In this document: positions 4,837-6,011 of the stretch, piece by piece
Position numbering within the stretch: the stretch's first letter is position 1
How the letters are laid out: every line of letters begins with the position of its first letter
NCBI GenBank assembly: GCA_016302195.1
Contig: JAEDOA010000096.1
Span: forward strand, 1-6,011
From: Erysipelotrichaceae bacterium
Lineage (GTDB): Bacteria > Bacillota_I > Bacilli_A > Erysipelotrichales > Erysipelotrichaceae
Direction of reading: 5' to 3'
Length of the DNA: 6,011 nucleotides
Program-made: the position numbers and the translations under genes
Notes under the pieces: generated by a model
Database searches by the model: none
The model's input: only the letters and a program-made list of their open reading frames with translations
What the model was told of the DNA's origin: nothing

Positions 4837-5889
4837 ATGGCAAGTATTGAAAAACGTGGCTCTTCATACAGAGCTAGAGTAACTATTTATCAACATGGAA
4901 AGCGTGATTATTTAACAAAAAGCTTTAAAACTGAAAAAGAAGCTAAAGTTTGGGGTACTACTCTTGAACTACAAAAGGCTAAAGGTCAAGCAATAGCCCA
5001 GCAAAACACTTTATTCAAGGACTTTTATTACTTATTCGTTCAGACAGTAAAAGTACATGATGTTAGAAAAGCTACTTTTGATAATTATGTTAAAGCTGGT
5101 AAAGTAATTGATAATCTTTTTCCAATCGCTAAACTTGGTAAGCTTGATGATGTGCAAATGCAAAGTATCTTAGATAAATATGGTGAAACACATTCTAAGA
5201 AAACAGTAACCGAGTTACTTAAGAAAATTAGAATTGCCCTCCGTTATGCATATGCTAAGGGATACATTTATAATGATTTTGCTAGTTTACTTAAAGCACA
5301 TGGAAAAGAATTACCTAAACGCAATAAAGCTTTATCAATGTCTGATCTAACTAAGTTAAAACATTACTTACTTGAACATACAGATAATGAATTTAACTTA
5401 ATGGTATTGCTTGAAATAAGTACTGGTCTTAGACGTGGCGAAATTTTAGGTATTAAGCCTGAAGATGTGCATTACGATGGTCAGTATTATTGCGTTGAAG
5501 TAAAACGATCAATTAGCCCTACTACTGATGATACAAAATTAAAAACTAAGCATTCTAGACGTAGTGTGACTATTCCTAAAAATATTTATGACTTATTGAA
5601 GGATATTCCTCAAAAGGATTCAGGATATTTGTTTGACTGGTTCAGCTTTAAACAATCAGGCATGTTAAAAGAATTGCTCAAAAAAATAGGCATCCCTCCA
5701 ACCACATTTCATGGTTTAAGAGATACCCACGCTTCTTTTTTATTCAGTAATAATATTCCTTTGTCTTATGTTAGCAGAAGATTAGGACATGATTCAATCT
5801 TAACTACTGAAAAATATTATCTGGAATTAATGCCAGAAAAAAAGCACTCGCAAGATGCGAATGCTTTAAATCTATTGGAATCCCTATAG
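4837..5889 (+). CDS. int: Tyrosine site-specific integrase
   Basis: This 350-aa phage/ICE-type integrase inserts and excises the element at rpsI. An AP2-like arm-binding domain comes first (about 1-50, SIEKRGSSYRARVTI), then a SAM-like core-binding domain (about 60-160), then the catalytic domain. Visible catalytic residues are R199 (TGLRRGE), K236 (LKTKHSRRSV hairpin), H292 and R295 (HGLRDTH), H318 (LGHDS) and the nucleophile Y328 (TTEKYY; Y327 is adjacent). All are present, so it should be active. I start it at the ATG at 4837, after GAAAGGA (4819-4825). The frame stays open back to a TTG at 4759 that overlaps the xis stop, but those 26 codons lack a ribosome binding site and lie before the usual family N-terminus. 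It is transcribed toward the attachment site. Confidence 0.93.
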   Translation: MASIEKRGSSYRARVTIYQHGKRDYLTKSFKTEKEAKVWGTTLELQKAKGQAIAQQNTLFKDFYYLFVQTVKVHDVRKATFDNYVKAGKVIDNLFPIAKLGKLDDVQMQSILDKYGETHSKKTVTELLKKIRIALRYAYAKGYIYNDFASLLKAHGKELPKRNKALSMSDLTKLKHYLLEHTDNEFNLMVLLEISTGLRRGEILGIKPEDVHYDGQYYCVEVKRSISPTTDDTKLKTKHSRRSVTIPKNIYDLLKDIPQKDSGYLFDWFSFKQSGMLKELLKKIGIPPTTFHGLRDTHASFLFSNNIPLSYVSRRLGHDSILTTEKYYLELMPEKKHSQDANALNLLESL

Positions 5890-5893
5890 TATT

Positions 5894-5910
5894 GTGACCA
5901 TAGGTGACCA
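5894..5910. repeat. Tandem GTGACCA repeats, candidate integrase arm sites
   Basis: GTGACCA occurs at 5894-5900 and again at 5904-5910, start-to-start 10 bp, one helical turn. The pair lies between the int stop and the rpsI end, where lambda/Tn916-type integrases have arm-type sites bound by the N-terminal domain. Xis binding is the alternative. The repeats are seen; their role is inferred from position and spacing. Confidence 0.6.
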
Positions 5911-5949
5911 ACTGAAGTCTCCAAAACATTGATATAACAACATTCTTGA

Positions 5950-5995
5950 ACGTAAATATTAACGCTTTGAGAATTGAGAAGCTTTACGGGCTTTC
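5950..5995. other. Right attachment region (element/rpsI junction), extent approximate
   Basis: The integrase gene is followed at 69 bp by the intact 3' end of rpsI in convergent orientation, as expected when an element recombines inside a gene's last codons and restores them. The core should be a short identical repeat within about the last 30 bp of rpsI. The partner copy at the left end is not in this window, so the exact limits cannot be drawn. Confidence 0.55.
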
Positions 5996-6011
5996 TTCAA
6001 ACCTGGCTTCT
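5959..6011 (-). CDS. rpsI: Ribosomal protein S9, C-terminal end (partial)
   Basis: Read on the minus strand, this is the last 16 codons and TAA stop of S9: KPGLKKARKASQFSKR. The highly basic tail ending in SKR, which reaches the P site of the 30S ribosome, identifies the gene. The rest lies beyond the right edge of the window. The reading frame is intact, so the insertion has kept S9 functional. The KPGLKKARKA form fits Lactobacillaceae. The native rpsI terminator has presumably been displaced to the far side of the element, and I see no clear intrinsic terminator between it and the convergent int gene. Confidence 0.92.
   Translation of the reverse strand, partial: KPGLKKARKASQFSKR

Overview
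This window looks like the right-hand part of an integrated mobile element in an AT-rich Gram-positive host. A member of the Lactobacillaceae is the best guess. The last 53 bases encode, on the minus strand, the C-terminal tail of ribosomal protein S9 (KPGLKKARKASQFSKR, then stop). A tyrosine integrase gene ends 69 bp from that stop codon. This is the usual arrangement for an element inserted at the 3' end of rpsI, with the ribosomal gene left intact.

Layout, left to right: (1) 47-1174, minus strand, an unrecognised 375-aa, lysine-rich and very AT-rich gene; it may be cargo or flanking host DNA. (2) 1175-1321, a divergent intergenic region with a perfect 15-bp inverted repeat and a possible promoter. 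(3) 1322-3224, plus strand, a tight operon: a small DUF961/HelP-like protein, a soluble FtsK/TcpA-type ATPase, and a two-helix membrane protein. (4) 3225-3411, a non-coding or nearly non-coding region with two strong dyads. The first is a GC-rich nested hairpin whose loop carries, on the minus strand, a sequence close to the pMV158-family nick site; it is a candidate oriT/replication origin. (5) 3412-4512, a Rep/relaxase that fuses a Rep_2 HUH endonuclease to a superfamily 3 helicase. (6) 4574-4762 and 4837-5889, an excisionase and a tyrosine integrase. (7) 5890-6011, tandem GTGACCA repeats, the right attachment region and the rpsI end.

The proposed scheme is as follows. Xis and Int excise the element at rpsI. 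Rep nicks the origin between the coupling genes and rep, then unwinds the DNA, possibly helped by the DUF961 protein. The FtsK-like ATPase, perhaps anchored by its membrane neighbour, delivers the strand to a secretion channel. No mating-pore genes (VirB4/ConE, VirB6, lytic transglycosylase) are visible, so an integrative mobilizable element using another element's channel fits better than a self-transmissible one. The left attachment site is not in the window, so this remains an inference.

Most noteworthy are the CRESS-virus-like HUH-SF3 Rep paired with a hairpin bearing a pMV158-like nick motif, an apparently split coupling protein, and an ATG-TGA start-stop overlapping the GTG start of rep.
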